A stretch of DNA of 64,000 nucleotides from Bolinopsis microptera. Taxonomy: Eukaryota; Ctenophora; Tentaculata; Lobata; Bolinopsidae. The notes beneath the pieces are model-generated. The model was not told where the DNA came from and made no database searches. It worked only from the letters and a program-made list of their open reading frames with translations. Each line of letters starts with the position of its first letter. Position 1 is the first letter of the stretch. The stretch spans positions 15,676,837-15,740,836 of the forward strand of contig NC_087081.1 of assembly GCF_026151205.1 (NCBI RefSeq). Reading direction: 5' to 3'. Made by a program: the position numbers and the translations under genes. Below are positions 44,626 through 57,900 of this stretch, piece after piece.

Positions 44626-46900
44626 ATTGTCGTGAATATCTGTGACTCCGGTTAATCGCTCAGCCACAAATTGAAGAGACACGAATTATTACTCGATTAC
44701 TGAACAAAGAGAAATTATAATTTTCGTCAGGACACACAGCTTGCTAATTGGCGTTCACCAAGAAGGGAGAAAGTTTTCAGTTTGTCATGTAGTTGTGCTC
44801 GTCAAAATGTCCTGTTTTTGTTTGGTTTCGGTTACTTGATACTTCTCTCCTTGATGATTTAACAGATCTTAATACAATGCAGTGCAGAGTGCAGAGGAGA
44901 TTAAACCTTTATCAATGTGCTATGAAATTTTAATTAAAAGATATTTTTAACGGAAAGGTATGTATTCGGAAATTCAATACCTAAAACTCAGCTTTCTACA
45001 CTTCGTTTCGTATCTCATGGAATTCCTACACTCGGGCTCCTTATATCTAGAAAACAAGAAGCCTGGTTCTGTCATCAGCTGGTATATATCTTATTACTAC
45101 ACACTTAGTTTATACTTCTCAGCATCAGCTGGTTACAGTACGTTCAGAGAGAAAGAGCTTTTTCTAGGGGGAGTGTTAGGCGCCCGAGTGTGAGGTTTTA
45201 GGTTATGTCAGTGTCCAAACTTAGTATGTATTAATCGTTCTTCTGCTGATTTTATCGTATGAGCTGGCTGTTTGATCAGGTACACCTTTGTTTAATTTCG
45301 CGCAATTAGTTTAATTAAATGTTGATATGTGCTATGATATGGCACTATGACGGTCCTTTTGCTTTCTGTGGACGCCTTGAATTGATTGTTTTTCGACTTG
45401 AGCACTTGTTGAACTTTTCAAGATAATGATAAAATGTATCGATTCTACGCCTATCGAACTGTATTCCATGGTGGGCCAGAGAAAATTTATCAATTAGGAA
45501 TTGCTCAACATTTTCACATTAAACGTCCGATTTTCACATTCTCTGACTTATTTTGTATGTTAGAGTTAGACATATTTTTTAGAATTCAATTTCGAATATC
45601 ACTATGATCGGTTACTTGTGCATTATGGGCTCATATGAAAGTTGACATCCAAAATGGGTTTGCGCTATCTTGGTCCAGACGAAATTTGGCCGGTTACCAG
45701 AACAAGTCGACTAACTGAAGTGCAACTAATGAATCAATTAAGACAATTAAACACATCATTACTAACAGCTGCGTACTACTTGTAATTAACCACCACTAAT
45801 TAACTTCAATTATGACATCTAATAATAACCACTTCACACATAATTCAGATCAAATGTTGAGATTGCTCTTCGCTTATACCTGAGACACTCAAACTTTGTC
45901 AATTCAAAATAACTAGCGTTAAATGAGAACACATCTTCCGCATAATATCCGCACATTTGTTTACTAACCTCGTCAGTTTACTTGTAACACCAGCTTTACT
46001 GGTCCAACAGTATAACTATAAATATTACTGTCAGTTCATATTATCGAGTGGCACTGGAACCAAGGCTCTTGTCTGGGATTGCAACTCCCTTACTCCCCAG
46101 CCGATAATCAATCCTGACAGCCTGTTTACATCCAGCGCATTACAGACGGTTAAATGGCTTCCCCCGAGATACTTGACGCAGATCGGCGGATGATTACCAG
46201 GATTGGTTTGATTTGGGTGCAAATTGCTGTAATGTTTTGATGCCTAGTAATTTTGTGCTCGTTTACTATTACTGTCATGTATATAAGCTGAACATTCCGA
46301 TGTTGTTCTGGTTAGATTGGTTATCACTTATTAGTTGATTTGCTGCACTTTTACAGGATTTGGTTGTTATTAATAAATAGTCAAACAAACCGTTACAACA
46401 ATTTAAATCTCCCCTGCTGTCGGATCTGCCACAAAACAGCTGACACATATTTGGCAAGATGTTGTTGTTCTTTTTGGGTATGTTAAGATTGGCATGCATG
46501 GTATACTGGTACCTAAAGGAATTAACGCCACTCTTGGAAGAGGATAAGGACATGCTCCTTCTGTATGATATTATAGATTTTGGTATGTAAAGTGTACAAG
46601 TGTTATGTATAGTTTTGGTATTAAAGAATCCGCTTTTAGTATTCCGTAAGAGAAGTATCTTATATAATTTATTGTGTTTTCCGTTTTTTCGATCATATTT
46701 TTATGTATTTCTCAACGTTTTTTATTATGTGTCGTGATTAGGACTATCTGCTATCTGCAATATTCTCTTGTTTGTAAGGATACTTCATCCTTTATAGAAC
46801 TCCTCACCTAATCAGACTGTTTGTGCGACCAACCACAAACAAACATACCAACCACAAACAGACCAACAAACAGACAACTGAAAAACAGACAACTGACAGT

Positions 46901-47015
46901 GTTTTCAGAGTTTAGAATCCTAACAAGCAACCTTGTGTACACATGACGTCACCACACGTGATATGACGTCATGTACCTTGTTTTCAGAGTTTAGAATCCT
47001 AACAAGCAACCTTGT
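46901..47015. repeat. 36-bp perfect direct repeats around a CRE/E-box/CRE spacer
   Basis: Positions 46901-46936 and 46980-47015 are identical (GTTTTCAGAGTTTAGAATCC... CCTTGT). The 43-bp spacer contains TGACGTCA, ACACGTGA and TGACGTCA again, in a roughly palindromic layout between GTACACATG and CATGTAC. Confidence 0.75.
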
Positions 47016-47139
47016 TCCACTCTTCTTTTGTTTAACTAGGGGAGCTGCACTGATTGCAAACAACGCTCTTGCAATCAATCAAGCAAGTTAAAGTTTGTAT
47101 CTCCCTTTCCAATCAGTGTGCAGCAATCTTCTGTCAGTC

Positions 47140-47290
47140 AGTACAACCAATCAGGACCACTCATCTACCTCCTCTCGACCAATAGAAATCAAGATATCCC
47201 TCGCACGTGACTCAGACAGCCAATCAGAGCGGAGCATTTGATCACGTGCATTATAAACCATGATAAGTATGCAAGGCACTTCAGAGTTTT
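47140..47290 (+). promoter_or_regulatory. CCAAT/CACGTG/TATA cluster, candidate promoter
   Basis: ACCAATCAGG, ACCAATAG and GCCAATCAGAG words alternate with CACGTG at about 47205 and 47243, followed by ATTATAAACC near 47250. This is the most complete promoter-like arrangement upstream of the receptor gene, 4.6 kb before its start codon. A link to that gene through a leader exon is only inferred. Confidence 0.35.
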
Positions 47291-48214
47291 TCAATCAGAT
47301 TGATAGGCTCCCTACTTTATCTGATTGTAGATAGTTAGCTGGCTTCACTCCACACTGATCGGGACCATCTGCTCCTCGTTTCATCGACTGTTTTTATTTT
47401 TGCTTTTTTTGGGCCTTTGGAATGTTATTTTAAAAGCATCATGCATCAGCCTTGGATAAAACTTTAGGATTTTAATTTTCCGTGATTATAATTCCTGTAA
47501 GAAGCAGGATTATTGACATTTCATTCACATTCTGCGATTAAAGCTGAATTGATCTGTACTTTATTATTATTATCTCAATCGATGATTAATTTGCGCGTGA
47601 TTTCATGGTTTTTAAATTCCAGACATACCAAGAACATGGTTTACCAATATGATGTGTCCAAGCTTTGGAGAGTTTGAACTCATTTCGTGTTAATTGAAAT
47701 AAGAACCAGGGTGGTACTTATCAGACACTGGTTCAGAACACAGTTTATACTTTCCACGTGGATTGTGGAGCATACCAGGCTGTCTTCATTCCAGATCGAT
47801 TAGGAATGCACATTGCACGTGCAGTTGAAACCAGGGTGTGCTTAATTAGAAACCCGAGTTGGGGAGAATTCTCATCTCAATTCCATACAGTCTCTGATAA
47901 ATGAGACCATCTCACTTTCACAACTTTCAGCTTTTATCTTAATCAACACAATTCAAAATCTGACTGCAGTTGTTAAATTTATGTGACAGTATTTCACAAA
48001 AACCTTTATTTGCGACACTGTTCTGGAAAAACGTTGGTTTTATATTTTCCACCGTTGAGGGCCTCTTTCTTCTTCTAATTGTAACATCTCTCCTGTCTGA
48101 GCTTGTTCCTCCGGCGTGTGCTTGTAACATGATATCTAGAGAGCACCGGCTCAGATCACGTCTGATATTAGACTAGTGAACTAAGATCAACTGGTAGGGA
48201 TTGAGGCATATTTT

Positions 48215-48297
48215 AGGACTGAATCACTACCGGACTGAATCACTATCAGTAGTGATATTTGGGTGGTAGTGATTCCGTCCGGTAGTGATTCAGTCCT
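48215..48297. other. 34-bp-arm hairpin
   Basis: The arm 48215-48248 is complementary to 48264-48297 with two mismatches, around a 15-base loop. Each arm is built from two copies of GACTGAATCACTA-type words, so it may be a small inverted-repeat element rather than an RNA precursor. Confidence 0.6.
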
Positions 48298-48466
48298 ACA
48301 ATCAGCCAGAATACTACGTTTAGAATGTGACTGAATATTTTATATTACCTGATGATTCCGTTACCTGTAAATTGCGACACACATTACACACACATATGCG
48401 GTGTCATTGTCAATTAATGACTCATTACGTTACACACATGTCCCTGATCTGTTAATTGGTTAATTA

Positions 48467-48645
48467 GAGGTCTCTGTCCCCCTCATCTTGCCTCATCTTA
48501 TGACTTATCACGGTTTGTTTGGTCACTACCACTAGGTTACACGGGTCAGGAGGTCTCTGTCCCCCTCATCTTGCCTCATCTTGCCTCATCTTATCACGGT
48601 TTGTTTGGTCACTACCACTAGGTTACACGGGGGTCGGGAGGTTGT
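48467..48645. repeat. ~85-bp direct duplication
   Basis: The block AGGTCTCTGTCCCCCTCATC...TTATCACGGTTTGTTTGGTC...TAGGTTACACGGG occurs twice. The second copy has an extra TTGCCTCATC unit. Confidence 0.8.
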
Positions 48646-48779
48646 TACATACCGTTTAGATTAGGTCACTGTAACTCATGGCTTAGTCGTCCTGGGCGTT
48701 AGTGTTACTCGTTTACCACTGCATTACAATCTGATTTAGTCGTTCATTATTATTTAGTCTCATCATTTCTGATTTGATA

Positions 48780-48828
48780 TTTCTTTCATTCAAATTTCTG
48801 AAACAATCAGAAATTTGAATGAAAGAAA
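48780..48828. other. Perfect 22-bp-stem hairpin
   Basis: TTTCTTTCATTCAAATTTCTG(A) at 48780-48801 is exactly complementary to 48807-48828, with an AACAA loop. Just downstream is a C19 run (48869-48887) and a G10 run (48905-48914) that could also pair. Confidence 0.7.
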
Positions 48829-48914
48829 CAGTGCATTACATGTTAGAACACCCCTTAAAGTTTAACCACCCCCCCCCCCCCCCCCCCTCTAGGGGTGGTA
48901 GGGCGGGGGGGGGG

Positions 48915-50634
48915 CACCGCTCCGTATTCTATTTTAAGCTATTTACATTCTTTACAATTGAGTTATTTACATCCGATACAATTGAGCTACATTGGAATTC
49001 AATAATGGAATCCTGATGCCACATCAGAAGCTTACTTTATATTGTGTGACACACACACACACTATATATATACGTATCATGTTTCGTTCAGTTTGTTACA
49101 GTTAAGTGTTAAGTGTGTTTCTTGAAACTTTCGCACTTTTCTTTACGTTTCTGATATATATATTATATAAGTTGTGCAATTTTGTCACTTTTATTCGAAT
49201 CCCTTTGTTGGATTCAACTCTTAACTTTATAACATTTGTTCAGTTTATTAGCATCGTTTTGTACAAGTTCCCGCTCTAAAACATTATTTAAATACCGCTT
49301 ACTAAGATCTGTGCCCTGCCCCGCTCTCAGACAGCATCAGGAGCACAGGTGTGTACAGTGTACAGTTAGAGGTGTATATGTGTGGTTAGTGTCGGTTTTC
49401 AGTTTGCTCAGTTTTAGGGATCGTTCTAATATTACGCTCAGGGGGAGTGGTTTGGAATTCTCATGGTGTGATTTCTACGCAGACGTATACATTTGCTTAC
49501 GGGATGGGGATGGAGGTGGGGGCGTATTTTTCAAGTGCATCTTTATTTGGAGGTTTTCAGTTCACTGTGGTAGTGGTACAACCTCTCAGTCACCTTTATC
49601 CTTCCCCTAACAGATAATATATAATCTATCTAATCCTCTATAACCAGGTAACCGTACGAAAATATCATCCAATCACTGATACTGATTTACATAATTCGTC
49701 CAATCACATCTCAGGGATTTAGAAAATGAGGAATACCCCCTGAGCCCCGGGTATTATGCGAGCTTTACGTGGTGAATAATAAATAATTACTTAGCGACTC
49801 CATTAAATGTTTAAAGCAAAACTTTAAGATTTATTTACTTAGCAACACATACCTGGAGACTGGACAGTGCATACCTTTCCGACCATCATTATTATCTAAA
49901 TATATATGCGCATATATTATCTAAATATATATGCGCATATATCATAAGAACATGCTGTCATACATATTCACGATCCTATGCGAGAGTGCGGTGGGCGATG
50001 AGCGGTCGTTGCAGTCGTGTAAGTTGCGTCTTGATACTCTAAGATCATGTACATAACAATTTTAGAATTAAATCCAACTCTCATATTCAAATATATGATA
50101 CATATATAAATATAGCTGACCAGTATATACTATAGAATGCTTACTCTGCCTGTTCTCGACGTCAAGCAAGTTAATTTGTTGATCTCTCTCTCTCTCTCTC
50201 TGCCACACTGCCACACTGCCACACTGCTTTTAGAGTGGTAGTGTCACTTCCACCCCATAATACCTCGACTCTGCAGGCACACAAACTACCTTGTCTCTCG
50301 TAGCTAATTTAACTGAACACACGGTTTAAATCTACCCTAATTAGACGTTGTGTCTTGTTGTATTCCAATAAATCTTATTATTGAGGTTTAGTTGAGTTTA
50401 GCATTCGTCTTTGTTTTAGATTTGCTGTTGGTAGACATTTTCGGGAGGTTAACCTTTATTTTAGGGAATTATGGGGTTTTGCAGGATTGTTTGATCGTTG
50501 GATTGGGACAATTTGTATCTTGTGCATCGATTATTCCCGAATATTGAACTTGAATCCTGAGTAACGTCTTAAAAGTGCTGCTTATTTTAACGCTAACTTT
50601 GTTAAGTTGGCTATTTGTTTCTCGTCTTCTTTAG
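48915..50634. other. Gene-poor stretch
   Basis: No supported gene. Contains a duplicated ATTATCTAAATATATATGCGCATAT unit at 49890-49940, a CT dinucleotide run at 50183-50200 and three TGCCACACTGCCACAC-type units just after it. Confidence 0.4.
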
Positions 50635-50689
50635 CTGCCTCCATTCCTAGCTGTCACTACACAGGTTCCACTACACTTGAGACATGATG
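50635..50689 (+). other. Possible 5' untranslated exon of the receptor gene
   Basis: A splice acceptor (CGTCTTCTTTAG) and a strong donor (ATG|GTAAGAA) delimit 55 bases. The coding exon of the receptor gene has a matching acceptor (TGTGTCTATCAG) ending at 51922. If joined, the ATG at the donor would open only a very short upstream frame. This is a splice-site guess without transcript support. Confidence 0.3.
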
Positions 50690-51806
50690 GTAAGAACACT
50701 CCAAGAAAGGTGTCGCTTATAGGACTATAGGTGTAACTAAGGTGTTCTTTGACGTCCCTCTGGGTAAAAGGTGCGACCCTTTCTTCGAACTACTCCAATT
50801 CCAATTACACAACCTGACGACCTCGTTAAAGCCCCATTAACGTTACCAAGCGCCGAACATGGCTAATTGAAACTCTCTCCCCCTCTATATTGGCAGTGGT
50901 ATCAGGTACCAATAAGATAATAACCCCACTTTGAAACTCAATACGAGTAAAGTTCGGAGGTGTGACGGGTAAGGATCACCGTTGTGAATTATTGTTTGCT
51001 ACATAATGTTCTCTGAGCTTCCGTCTGATGTCTGAGTTGTCGTGGTTGTGGCGGGGGTACCTGACCCCCCCCCCCCCCCCGGTTGTGGTTGTTCTTTTTT
51101 AGATTTGAGACTTTTGTCGTCATAATCTGGTTGTAAACAAAGTTTGTTTTTTAACTGCCAGGATTTTAAACTGCTATGGTTGAAAACATAATATAATCTT
51201 ACACATCAAACGTTATGCACTTTCCAATATTAGGTCTCACTTCGTTCGTATGATTTCTAAAATTGTTGGTAGCTGTGATAAACACAGATAGGTGAAATAA
51301 TCCCTCCAATAATAGTTGTCTGCTCCTTCTCTAGCATATTTCTCCTATCTGCTTTGCAGTTATACCATTACACTGCTGTCTACATTCTCAGGTATAGTGT
51401 GTACTTTTACCAATTCAATGTTTGAGTAGGCCCGCGACCATCGCCGGTTTGTCCCTCCTATGCTGTATAACTTGTTGTTAATACCTTAGTTGCTCTGTTG
51501 ATGTTGATATCACGAGTTGCTGGTTAATACAGTTTTATTATTTATAATGAAAACTTAGGTATGTATAAGCAGTATAACGTATAAATTGCCTAATTTCGCT
51601 GCTCTCATGCCTTATTTCGAATTGTTTGATTGTTCAAAATTTCTCAAAAGGAATACCCAGACATCATTTTAACTTAAATTAATTCATACTTTCTTTACCT
51701 AATTGTAGTGTTGATGTTTTAGTTTTTGCGATAAAAGAATTTGATTCAAGTCCGCAGTATATCAACATATTTTAGATAATTAAGACATTTGCCCGCTTAT
51801 CAAGGT

Positions 51807-51886
51807 GTCATGACGTCACACCACGTGTCATGACGTCACACCACGTGTCATGACGTCACACCACGTGTCATGACGTCACACCACAC
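51807..51886. promoter_or_regulatory. CRE/E-box 20-bp array upstream of the receptor gene
   Basis: Four tandem 20-bp units TGTCATGACGTCACACCACG give four TGACGTCA sites. Three CACGTG sites form at unit junctions. It ends 37 bp before the start codon of the receptor gene. Confidence 0.8.
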
Positions 51887-51923
51887 AACTAATGTAACAC
51901 CTCTAACTATTGTGTCTATCAGA

Positions 51924-54900
51924 ATGTTTAGGATGCCATTCCTGCTGTATATCCTAGCTCTGCTTCTCCCTACATCTCTCTCAGTTCCTTTCTTCTTCAA
52001 GGATCAACCTCAGGACATGGTCCTTCAGGAGGGAGAGGAGGCAAGGTAATTATCATATTAATTTATTTAATTATCGTGTTAATTTATTTAATCGATTTTA
52101 ATGTTGATTATCGTATGCTATGACAAATTTGATGTTCAATACGGATGAGAAACACATTTACAATTTATTGTAGGAAATATATCAGGGATCACTGCTAGTT
52201 TGCTCATTAACATAAAAATAGGTTCAATAACAGAATATGTTGTTCCTGTACCCTTCACCCAATGATCATCTTGTTACACTAACTGACTCATGAATATATT
52301 GATTGATATTTAATATGTGTATATATATATACCAAAATATATTTAATATATGTGTTCCGAGTTTTTCTCCATTTGGGATAATCGCCTGACGTCCATTTAT
52401 CCGGACATTTCATAAACTGCCTGATTTTTAAGTTATCTCAATCGTATCCTTATTATGTTTTCATTATCGAATCTAGTTCAAGGTTCCAAGTTGGTTCTCG
52501 ATATAATTTCAAGCTAAAAAATTATTAATTTTTGAATTTAATAAAATCAATAAATTTAAAAACTCTTGATTTGCTGCTAGGTTCTCTCCTCGATCTGTCC
52601 ACATCCCCCGGTTTAATATCAACTAAATAATATCTGAATAACTAAATAAACAAAAAATAATATGAAACTAAAATTAACAACATTTCCAGGTTATATTGTA
52701 TAGTGGACCCCCTTCCAGCTGGAGCCACATTTACCTGGTACAAGAGCGACGAGTTCAAAGTTGAAGAAAGTGTCATCGAGGTTTTTACTAACAAAATAAA
52801 ACTTGTTGATATAATCAAAATCAGAATATATTTCTTAAAAAATCAAGTGATTAGTTTTCAAAATATGTCAAATATTTAAAACAAACGCAAATAACAAAAT
52901 TAATAAACCAAAGTTTTGACGACAACACAGAAATTTACCCAGGAGAAACTAGAACCGTTGTCAGAGTTCCAAACCTCCGTGTTGTCCTACATGAGTGTGT
53001 CTAGAGACGCTACTGGTTACTACCACTGTAAGGTCCAGACCACTGAACCTGCCTATAGGATATTCAGTAGCACAGCTCATGTTGTGGTGAGTTAACGTGA
53101 CGTCATATCACGTGGTGTGACGTCATATCACGTGTGGTGACGTCATATCACGTGTGGTGACGTCATTCATATCACGTGTGGTGACGTTATATCACGTGGT
53201 ATGACTTCATATCACGTGGTGTGACGTCATCGTGATGTATCTGATTGCCGCTAAAGTTCATTAACAAATTTTAAAACGGCCTAGAATCCCCGTTTTACAT
53301 CCTAAAAACATTGCAGTATCATTTCGCGAACATTTCATTTGAAAAACCTCTATTTATAATAGTTTCACGAACATTACCACCCAGGTAAACTACTTCGACT
53401 CCCCCGCTGACACTATAGTATCTGAGACGGTCACTCTAACCGACAACAAACCTGAAGCATATTTAGAGTGTGATATTGTCACAAGCTCACCAGAAATGGA
53501 TGTTACGTGGTGAGTGTTACTTCAAACACAAGGATTTATTGTGTAACCTTGGCAACCTGACTCCTTTCCCAAACACAAGGATTTATTGTGTAACCTCGGC
53601 AGCCTGACTCTTTTCCCAAACACAAGGATTTATTGTGTAACCTTGGCAACCTGACTCCTTTCCCAAACACAAGGATTTATTGTGTAACCTTGGCAACCTG
53701 ACTCCTTTCCCAAACACAAGGATTTATTGTGTAACCTTGGCAACCTGACTCCTTTCCCAAACACAAGGATTTATTGTGTAACCTTGGCAACCTGACTCCT
53801 TTCCCAAACACAAGGATTTATTGTGTAACCTTGGCAACCTGACTTCTTTCCCAAACACAAGGATTTATTGTGTAACCTCGGCAACCTGACTTCTTTCCCA
53901 AACACAAGGATTTATTGTGTAACCTTGGCAGCCTGACTCTTTTCCCAAACACAAGGATAAATTGTTTTCATGGCTCAAGTTACCTACAAATTAATTTTGT
54001 TTTTGTCGCGAGAATAACATGGCTTTATTTCAGGAAAAAGAACGGTCAAACCATTGCTGATAAGCGCATGTTTGTCTTTCCCGAGAAACAATTTGGTGCG
54101 AGGACCGTAGAAAGGGGTACCCTCCTAATAATGAACGTTGATATGGATAAGGATGCCGGGCTATATGAGTGTTACACTGTTACTAAAGTCGAAGTCGATG
54201 GAGTGAAGCAACAATTGTTGCTGAGTTCTTATCAGGTGTGTATAGTACGCAACTAATTGTGGACACTATAGATTATTCATTTTTAATGACCCATGTTTGG
54301 TTTGTTGCTCGATTAAGATGCAAGTCTAGCAATTACTGAAAAAAAATGCATACGCTATTATAATTGATGCGAAATTTAGATCCGTATCGTTTATATCATG
54401 TTGCGATTTCACGCTTCTAAGATTTTTAAATTTCACGATTTTACTTTATCCTTAATGTTCAGGTGAAAACGTCTCGTGGTTTTGACACGCCTAAGGATCT
54501 AGTACCCATCCCTCTGTTCGAGTCTTTCTCCCAGACGGGTGGAGCTGTCGAAATTTCATTAGGTTTGTTTTAAGTTTATGAAATGAGAATTCAATATATC
54601 AAATGAAACCAAAACACACGACAGAATCGACCTGGCGATGTGGAGCGTACTTTTTGACACCTGACAAATATCTAGGTAGTAGTGATCTCCATGACATTAA
54701 CAAGCAAGCACCACCAGGTAGCCGAGTAACTCTAATCTGTGCTGCTAGAGGGTTCCCTACTCCCGAGTACGATTGGTTCATGGTTGGAGCATCGGGCGAG
54801 GTTGCCATCAGAGGCTCTGATTCTCTTCTTTTAGAGGTTTGTGTTTAGTTTCTGTGTTGTGACGTCACGTGAGTAGTTGTGACGTCACGTGAGTAGTTGT

Positions 54901-57900
54901 GACGTCACGTGAGTAGTTGTGACGTCACGTGAGTAGTTGTGTTTCTGTGTGGCTCCCTGTGGGGTAACTATGGTAAATGTTTTGGATTTGCTATTTATTA
55001 TGGATTAATGTAATCCGGACGTAAGAATAAGACAAATTTGCCTTCCTTGAAGAGTTGTCTAAAAGGATACTTCCTAGAAAAAAGTCTTCCTCGCAGATTA
55101 TCTTTTCCTAAACTCCTCCATTTACAGGACAACAACAAACCTAATCAGGTGACTAATTAACTAATTAACTAATTAACTAATTTACAGGACAACAACAAAC
55201 GTCTTGTTGCCAGTAACATAGACGCAGATACAAGATACAAGTGTGTGATGAGTAATTCCGCTAACGGACGGGAGAACGAGAGGGAGACTAACTTCTACAT
55301 TACCATTACTGAGGCCCCCGCTGACTACAGTATTACTGTTACTCAAATCCCCGCTAAGAACCATGTTCTTAAACCTAATCAGGTGACTAATTAACTAATT
55401 GACTAATTAACTAATTAACTAGTTAGCTGATTAACTGATTAACTTGTTGGTTACAGCTATATATCTCGTTTTTATTATCTTACAATAGGTCCTCACTCCT
55501 TCCAAAATAGACTTAGTCTTACTTTGTAAGTTAAGTTTCTAAAATCTAACTACTTTAGTAAACATTTCAAATATCATTACATTGATTGATCCTATTATGA
55601 AAGCTGTCATATTTGATACAAGAGAAACGCCATTTTCGGACGTGAGGAGAGTTAGGACTCCTCCAACTACATTAAATTAATTCCTTCTGTAACGTCCTTA
55701 ATAAATGTTATAGATTTGTAGTGTAGTAATTAGTTTAAAACTTATATAGCATCCATAAGGAACGCCTTTATAGATTAAGCTATTAACCATCGATTATAAA
55801 CCCTCAAACTATTTTCAGTACACACCCTTCACATTGGAGTGCTATGTGGAGAAGACCGGCCAGAATCAGATTCTTTGGCTAAAGAACGGAGAAAAGATGA
55901 AATGGAACGCTCGGTTCACCACAGATTACTCGGATAAGGAGATCGATGGGGTCATGTCCAAGGGGAGCACTCTCACTTTCGAGACTTCTAATGAGAGTGA
56001 CATTGGTAAGTTATTGCTAATTGATTGCTAATTGCTGATTATTGCTAATTAATTGCTGATTAATTGCTATTAGATAGGGTATTAGATAACAACTTAGACT
56101 TGTTCAGGACAAAAAGAGAATTTTATAGCGTTTTCAGACGGCAGTGATTTCAATTTATTAAATTGAATTTTATGTTGACTAAAGTTGTATGTTGTCGTCG
56201 TTTTTAAGGCTACGTGACTTGCCGATTGACAACAGGAATCCTTTGCCTTTTAATGATTAATTATATGGTTATTTAAAGTTTTCTCTTATTCAGGTGTATA
56301 CCAGTGTGTTATTGTGAACTCGAAAAGTTTGAAGACCGAGACTGCGTATGTGACTCTTGAAAAAGATTCCCTTTCATACGACATTGATTCCAGGCAACCT
56401 AAATATTTCTACCTTGCTGGACCATATCATGTGAGTTTAAAAGATATTTGACCCTTTATGATTTTAATAAAAATAAATACTTATACCTAGAATAAATTAT
56501 AAGGTTGTCCGGTGTTTTAACATGTTGTCTATATGCAGGTGGACGAAGCGGAAGAAGCTTGTAACAACGAGAAAGCACATTTAGTCAGCATATTAGATGA
56601 GAAGGAGAATAGTAAAGTCCAGCAACTTGCTGCACAAAATAGTGTAAGTTGCACTTTCACTTCTCACTTTCACTTTTACTTTCACTTTCACTTTTGTATT
56701 ATATTTATAACTTATCTTGAGCGTTGGGCTGACGTTGGGAGAAAAATACAAGTCAGCAGTGATTATATTTATTGAGGTGATACTCCATTGTAAAAAGCTG
56801 AAACTAGTCGAGTCACAAGCGGATTGCTTCCATGACTCCTTTCAATTGCAATCTTGATATCATGTAAGAACTATACTAACATTAGGAGCATATGACGAAA
56901 ATCTAGCGATGACAGAAATCGTAAATCGGATGTTTAAAACGTATCCAAACTATGTTAAAGTCGCAGAGGCTAAAATTCAGCATTACAATTGATTCCTCTT
57001 ACAATTATCATCTTTACAAATTACATTTATCAACATGGTGATAATTATTAATCTTATGTTTTACGGTTCCTTAACTGCAGGCGAACAGTGTTTGGATCGG
57101 ACTAACGAGGGAAGTACCGGAGCCAGTTGGATCCTGGGCCTGGACTCTGTCCGAGGATACTGCCACTACATTTAGTAACTGGGATAATGGTTCGTTCAAT
57201 AGATAATATTACTTTTTATACTCTTCATATTCCTAGAGTTCAGAGCTTTCCGGTCACATATGATCCGGATTAAAATACGGTGGAGCAATATCTCGAACTT
57301 CTTTATAGTGATTTCAACTTTAAACCATCATAGATTAACCTAGCTGAAGAGCTTATCTTATTGCCTGCTATAACCCACTCTCTTATCTCTTATCTCTTCC
57401 TCTCAGATAAGCCTGATAACAAGTACGGAGCTCAAGAGTACACGGTTATGTCACAAAACAACGGGAAGTGGGTGGATGTTAATAAGAACATGAAGCGACC
57501 TGCTGTTTGTAAGAAATACGAGGTCGTTTGTAGGTCTATAGACGAGTCTTATAGAGGTTGGTACAGTGCTGTTTGTTTTTAATTCTTTAAAGCCTCAATT
57601 ATTCGATCGAACCGAGTACGGATACCGAATTCCGAATCCGAATATTTTGCGAACTACTCAGTAAAAAGTTAGTGGAGAGAACTCTCTCCTGTTTTTACCT
57701 TTTCTCGAACTATCTCGCCGTGTCTACCAGATTAAGCTACCATAGCACTTGTTAACGCCAAGTTATACAAGCCCCGTAAACACCTTCCTTTTCTTAAAAA
57801 CTGTTGTTATGTCCTGCCCCGAAGGGCAATGCTACGTAGAAAAAGTTACATTTATACTGCCATGACTCACAAAATATATCGTTGTGGTTTAGTTGTTAAT

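Larger units (their letters stand above)
44640..48200. other. Gene-poor stretch
   Basis: No supported coding gene. Short open frames at 44960, 45957 and 47939 lack recognisable domains and plausible splice partners. Features worth noting are the direct repeats at 46901-47015 and the promoter-like cluster at 47140-47290. Confidence 0.4.

Noticed and set aside
51807-51886. CRE/E-box array as a chance palindrome
   Set aside because: Rejected as chance because two further arrays with the same period and sites occur in the same gene; kept as a finding.
53915-54256. Single 113-codon ORF as a stand-alone gene
   Set aside because: Its first part is minisatellite and intron; only 54034-54235 is coding, as exon 5 of the receptor gene.
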